Source: Glossina fuscipes (lineage: Eukaryota; Arthropoda; Insecta; Diptera; Glossinidae). From it: a stretch of 64,000 nucleotides of DNA. The stretch is taken from the NCBI RefSeq assembly GCF_014805625.2, contig NW_023998491.1:3787-67786 (forward strand), in the 5' to 3' direction. The position numbers and the translations under genes are program-made. The notes below the pieces were generated by a model. That model did no database searches, was not told the DNA's origin, and worked only from the letters and a program-made list of their open reading frames with translations. Every line of letters starts with the position of its first letter. The stretch's first letter is position 1. This document shows positions 59,766-64,000 of the stretch, piece after piece.

Positions 59766-60506
59766 GTTTATAACGATGTATTGAAATGAATTTCAAAAAT
59801 ATTTTAATGGCTAATTTAGAAAGAAAAAAAAACACATTTTTTTTTTTTTTTCTTTTGAATAAACTTTTCAAATACATTACACATTTTCATTCTGGTTGAT
59901 GATCGGCATCGTGTATGTACATACATATGTAAAAATGAAAATGGTTAATTAATTATTTAAGAAAAAACGAACAAGAACAACTACAAAAGCAAAAAAGAGA
60001 AAAAAGAAACCAAAAAGAAAAAGAAAAACCAAGAAAGTGATGCATATCATGTTGGCCTAATGCCCAATTTCTTAAGCTAATGAATGCAACTAAAAGATAT
60101 CAAAATAGTTGTCATAATAATAATAATAATAATAAAAACAAAAACAAAAGTGCAAAAAAATACCGCCAATTAAACTAAAAGAAAAGCTGAAAATCTTATC
60201 CACACCTTTGCTTGCAAAAAACACGAAAGACGAAAGACGAAAGACGAAAGAATACTTTACACAAACACCTACAAACTAAGCTAAACCCAGCTAAGCCAAG
60301 TTAGAGAAGAATCCCACACCCTCAGGTATTTTCTCTTTAATTGTTTGGTTTGTTGGATTTGAGTTTAAGAAAACACAGGACATAGAGATAACAACTGTGA
60401 GTAGGTAACAGAGAACTATTAAAATACATACAATTTCCTTCCGTTCTGGGCAAACACAAATGTGCTCAAGTGGCCAAACACCACATCGTATTCATTCATA
60501 TCACAC

Positions 60507-60541
<35 letters not shown>

Positions 60542-61614
60542 AAATTTAAATATGAAATCAAGTTTTTTATATGCGCACGTGTACGTGTACGTGTCGGTAT
60601 GCAAAAAGTCTATAAGAAGCTTAGTTACTCAGTTGTGGTGCCAGATGATGGCATATGAAAACCAAGTCAAGTTTTGACCCTAAGCTATAAACTCATTGTG
60701 TGTTTTGGTTTATTTTCCCTTTTACTTTTTTTTTTTTTATTTAGCTTCCCCTCCCTATTGTTCAGTTATGATTTGTAGAATAGTTGTTGGTTTTTGTTTA
60801 TGGAGAAGTTATTTCCTTGAAAAACAAAACCAAGTTATTTAAAGAAAAATATTTGAAATATTTGCATAACCAATAAAAATAAAAATTATTTTTTAACAAC
60901 GTCTTTTACAAAACAAAAAGTATTCGAATGCGAATATAAAATTATAAACAATGCAAAAAGGGGAAAATAGAGAAATTTTTACAGACTTTATGAAGATCTC
61001 TTATAGGAAAGTGGTCACAAAAGAGCTCGATTTGATATACAGAAGGTTGTTGTTGTTTGAAAAGAAAACAACAAAAATTACTATGAGTGCGAGAGTGATA
61101 ACCTTATAAAGCTTAAGCCTGTAGTCATGTTTTTCATCATGTGTTTGTTCGATGACCACGATCAGGGAATACTTTCAGGGAATTCTGTCATTAATATGTG
61201 ACAAAATATTTATTTCATTTAAAAAGTCTCAGTCCTATCATTATTAAAGATGACTTAGATTTCTCTCTGTTTTTTTGGTTTTAAAAAAAAAATGTTAGGT
61301 GACAGAATTTCAACGAGGTGATACAAGTTGCCAAAACGAATATCGAGTTAATCGTCAACGCAAAGCAACTAAGTTACAGATGGTGATGAAAACCTACGAT
61401 ATTGGATAAACATTAACCGAAGGTAGTCGATCCAGCCGACATGACAAGCATTTTAGAAAGTACTGCACTTTGGATATTGTCTGAAAATTTGTGTAGGGGT
61501 AAAGCTGTTCTGCAAGAGTCCTCCTACATTTTCTCACAATTGAACGAGAGCGCCATCACAAGTATCTCCCTCTGAAGGGTGCAGCAATGTTTCGTAGTAG
61601 AAAAGCCAAGCGTT

Positions 61615-61795
61615 TGTATCGATTCTTAATACTAAATCAAACATAAGTCCCTTACTTCACGCCATAGACACAGGGACGTCATAAGAAAGGACTGCAAATT
61701 TGAAAAATCTGCTGCTAAGAAAGCAAAGGCAATTCCTACCAGCAGGGTCTTGATGTCAGTTATTTGGGATACGCTGGATGAACTTTTATTAGTTA
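61615..61795 (+). pseudogene. Decayed mariner-type transposase, catalytic-domain fragment
   Basis: Fragments in order are YRFLILNQT, a stop where the family has Trp, VPYFTP, then KSAAKKAKAIPTSRVLMSVIWDTLDE. They match the mariner order D-E-T-W-V...P-x-S-x-K-V-M-x-S-V-F-W-D. It lies about 2.6 kb from the N-terminal remnant in the same orientation, so it may be the same insertion split by later DNA, or an independent copy. Confidence 0.5.
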
Positions 61796-63354
61796 TCTTT
61801 AAAAGGCACCAAAATTTACTTGGGCCAAACTACTAAAAATATGCTACGTAAATCCCTTTGACGTAGGCTGTAAATTTTATGGTATACGGAGTACGTCCGG
61901 TATTAAGTGTGACACGTTGACTTAAGCGCCTTCTTTTCGAAAGAAGTTTGATAGGCTTAGCAAACAAACTAAAGGGAAACCTACGTTCACCTAGAATCAA
62001 ATGTTAATCACCAAATTTTTTAAAATCAATTTCTAAAGACCAGCAAGCCCATAAGAATAGTCGTTTAGGACTCATAAGGACTCATAAAGTATTCCAAAAA
62101 GTTGTTCTTCTATATCAACAGATATTTCTTTCATTATTATAGATTTTGATATAAGTGAATTTGAAAAAGTGAAGAAAGAAAAAAGACAGGGCCAAATCCA
62201 AGCTCCAAAGCTCTCCGCTTTAGGGATGGGACTATACATAAATAAGTTAGTAGTATTCTAAGACTAATTCTATATTGTTCTTATTGTTCCATCACTCTAA
62301 GTGTACCATGCTATGTAAGCATCATAATCTATTAAACAACTGCAATAAAATATATATTTTAGTTCACTGAGACATACGCTGGCTTTTTACTATTACTTGC
62401 AAATTTTTATCCAATTTATTCTATTAAAAATATAACATACACACGCATAAGCAATAAAGTAATGAAATTTAAATCTAAAGTTTATTCGTGACACTAGACC
62501 TATCGATGTTTCCCTTGCTCTTCTCTTCATATCGAAATGGGTCAATTCCATCCATAATTTTCCTAGATGCTCTGTTGTCACAAAAATAAAATAAAAAAGC
62601 TGAAATTTTGCAAAAATATTCTATGATCGAGTGAGAAGCGAACCCGAGAATTAGGGTGTAATTATCTTACATGGGCGCCCATAATATAACAAAAGCTAAG
62701 AAAAAGGTTTAAAAATCATCAATAACTTTTCCATATCCCCCTATTGATTTTGTGAAGACATTTTCGAAAAGCTGCTATGCGAGATATTCGTCAGGACCAC
62801 CTTTATTCGCCTTTATTCCTAAAAATAACTAACAATTATCAAAAATTCTTGATACTCAAAAAGTTGAAAAGGTCAAGTTAACCTATGCGGCATTTCTAGC
62901 TGATATTAGAACTGGAGAAAAAAGAAGAATTTATGACAAAATCGAATATTTTAACCGCAGTTCAGTCAAGGATCGAGCATAGAGATCAATTTACTTATTC
63001 GTACACGTTGAGAACATGTGACTTTATGTTCGACCATTTATCGAACTTATTGTATATTGCGCTATTTACTATGTATTTACTCAGACGGTACGACAAGTAG
63101 TTACTTCAAGACTATTCGTCAAGCCTGGAATATCGAGCTGGACTAATTGTATTTCAATTAAAAAAAATATATATATATATCGGATAATCCTTTTGGGGAA
63201 TTTTCCTTATATTCTTCATATCGCTTACTTAAAATTTTCTTTCATTTGCTACAGTGTCGACCCGATAAACATTGGGGTAAACGTCAACTTAATAATATCG
63301 ACTTTATCGGCCTATAAGCCTATAATAATAAGCCTATGATTAAAACAAGCAAAA

Positions 63355-63660
63355 ACCCTACATTGAGTCACGGCCGAGCATTAAGTATCCTATACCAAGT
63401 ACTCGTATGTCAGCTTTGGAAATGATCGAAGTAGCAGTAGTCCTTGTGGCGAAACACGTGCACCAAAGTATCTTCAAAATTTTCGGCCTTTAGATTGAGC
63501 ACAAGAAAACAAAACAAACATATCCACACAGACAGACAGTGCATCTGAATCATTCGGTATAATAGACAGTGGGTATTTCTCAAGTCTTTCGGAGTGTTGC
63601 CTATATCTATACAATCTTAATACATCCTCATACTATAAGTGGTAGAAAGTATAAAAATTT
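63355..63660 (-). repeat. Family B dispersed repeat
   Basis: Recognisable blocks are GAGTCACGGCCGAGCATTAAG, CCTATACCAAGTACTCG, ACGTGCACCAAAGTATC, a CACACAGACAGACAG tract near 63525, GTATTTCTCAAGTCTTTCGG and the terminal AGTGGTAGAAAGTATAAAAA. Confidence 0.6.
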
Positions 63661-64000
63661 GTGCAAAAAATCAATTCAAAATTAAATTTTCTTAATTTAA
63701 CTTGAAATCAGAATTTTTCATTTTCAATTATAAGCCATATATCAATTTTGATTGTCTACATTTGGGTGTAGAAATACTTAAAGAATTATAGCATACTTTT
63801 AAGGGTAAATCAAAAACAAAGAATAAATGCCGTTTATGAAATCAAGGTCAAGTCTTTAAGTATTCAAGGTTGTCTTTTACATATTTTTTTCTTTGTTTTT
63901 GTTTCTTTTTTTTTTTCTTTCTTTTATTTTTTACTACTTTTCTATAGTATACACTACGTAGAAAAGGAAACGTGACAAAGCAAAACTAACAAAAAAGTCA

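Larger units (their letters stand above)
55859..64000. other. Mef2 upstream region, no coding gene recognised
   Basis: Mef2 5' untranslated exons and promoters should lie here or beyond the window. I could not place them without transcript data. The content seen is (AAT)n at 56326-56361, (AT)n at 59732-59760 and 60509-60539, an ACGAAAG tandem run at 60223-60251, mariner remnants, family B copies at 57.2 and 63.5 kb, and AT-rich DNA. Frames at 57552-57770 and 57998-58219 are unbroken but match no family I know. Confidence 0.55.

Overview
The window is nuclear DNA of a higher fly (Diptera, Brachycera). It is AT-rich and full of homopolymers and microsatellites, the genes have short GT-AG introns, and four proteins match well-known insect genes. 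The protein features resemble Drosophila genes without being Drosophila, and the large introns and spacers packed with decayed elements fit a bigger fly genome such as a calyptrate. I cannot name the species. Two runs of exactly 100 N (23368-23467 and 42847-42946) are assembly gaps.

Layout. 1-16227: spacer with dispersed repeats. 16228-17459 (+): FMRFamide neuropeptide precursor, coding in one exon. 19895-23367 (+): Etf-QO, mitochondrial electron-transfer flavoprotein-ubiquinone oxidoreductase, six coding exons, with the last residues lost in the first gap. 25202-26958 (+): lysosomal-type N-acetylglucosamine-6-sulfatase, four exons. 27742-28330: piggyBac-like deletion derivative. 28331-38700: non-coding, very AT-rich, with microsatellites, a minisatellite of about 145 bp and repeat copies. 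39668-55858 (-): Mef2, the muscle MADS-box transcription factor, eight coding exons over 16 kb (535 residues by my splice model). 55859-64000: Mef2 upstream side, with mariner remnants and more repeats.

The three plus-strand genes and minus-strand Mef2 converge. They are separate eukaryotic transcription units with unrelated roles: neuropeptide signalling, mitochondrial beta-oxidation and amino-acid electron transfer, glycosaminoglycan degradation, and muscle gene control. As I recall, FMRFa and Mef2 also lie close together in Drosophila melanogaster (polytene region 46C), so part of this order is probably ancestral.

The best candidate for something new is at the 3' end of Mef2. The conserved C-terminus ends at a TAG (39668-39670), but the same frame stays open for another 263 codons to a TGA at 38876-38878. 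That frame encodes a protein-like, low-complexity T/Q/N/H/S-rich domain. The pattern suggests stop-codon readthrough producing a long Mef2 isoform. The second theme is two dispersed repeat families carrying (GTCY)n tracts. One of them has sub-terminal inverted repeats and a 3' hairpin, as in DINE-1/Helentron-type elements, and copies are inserted repeatedly in the spacers and the Mef2 introns.
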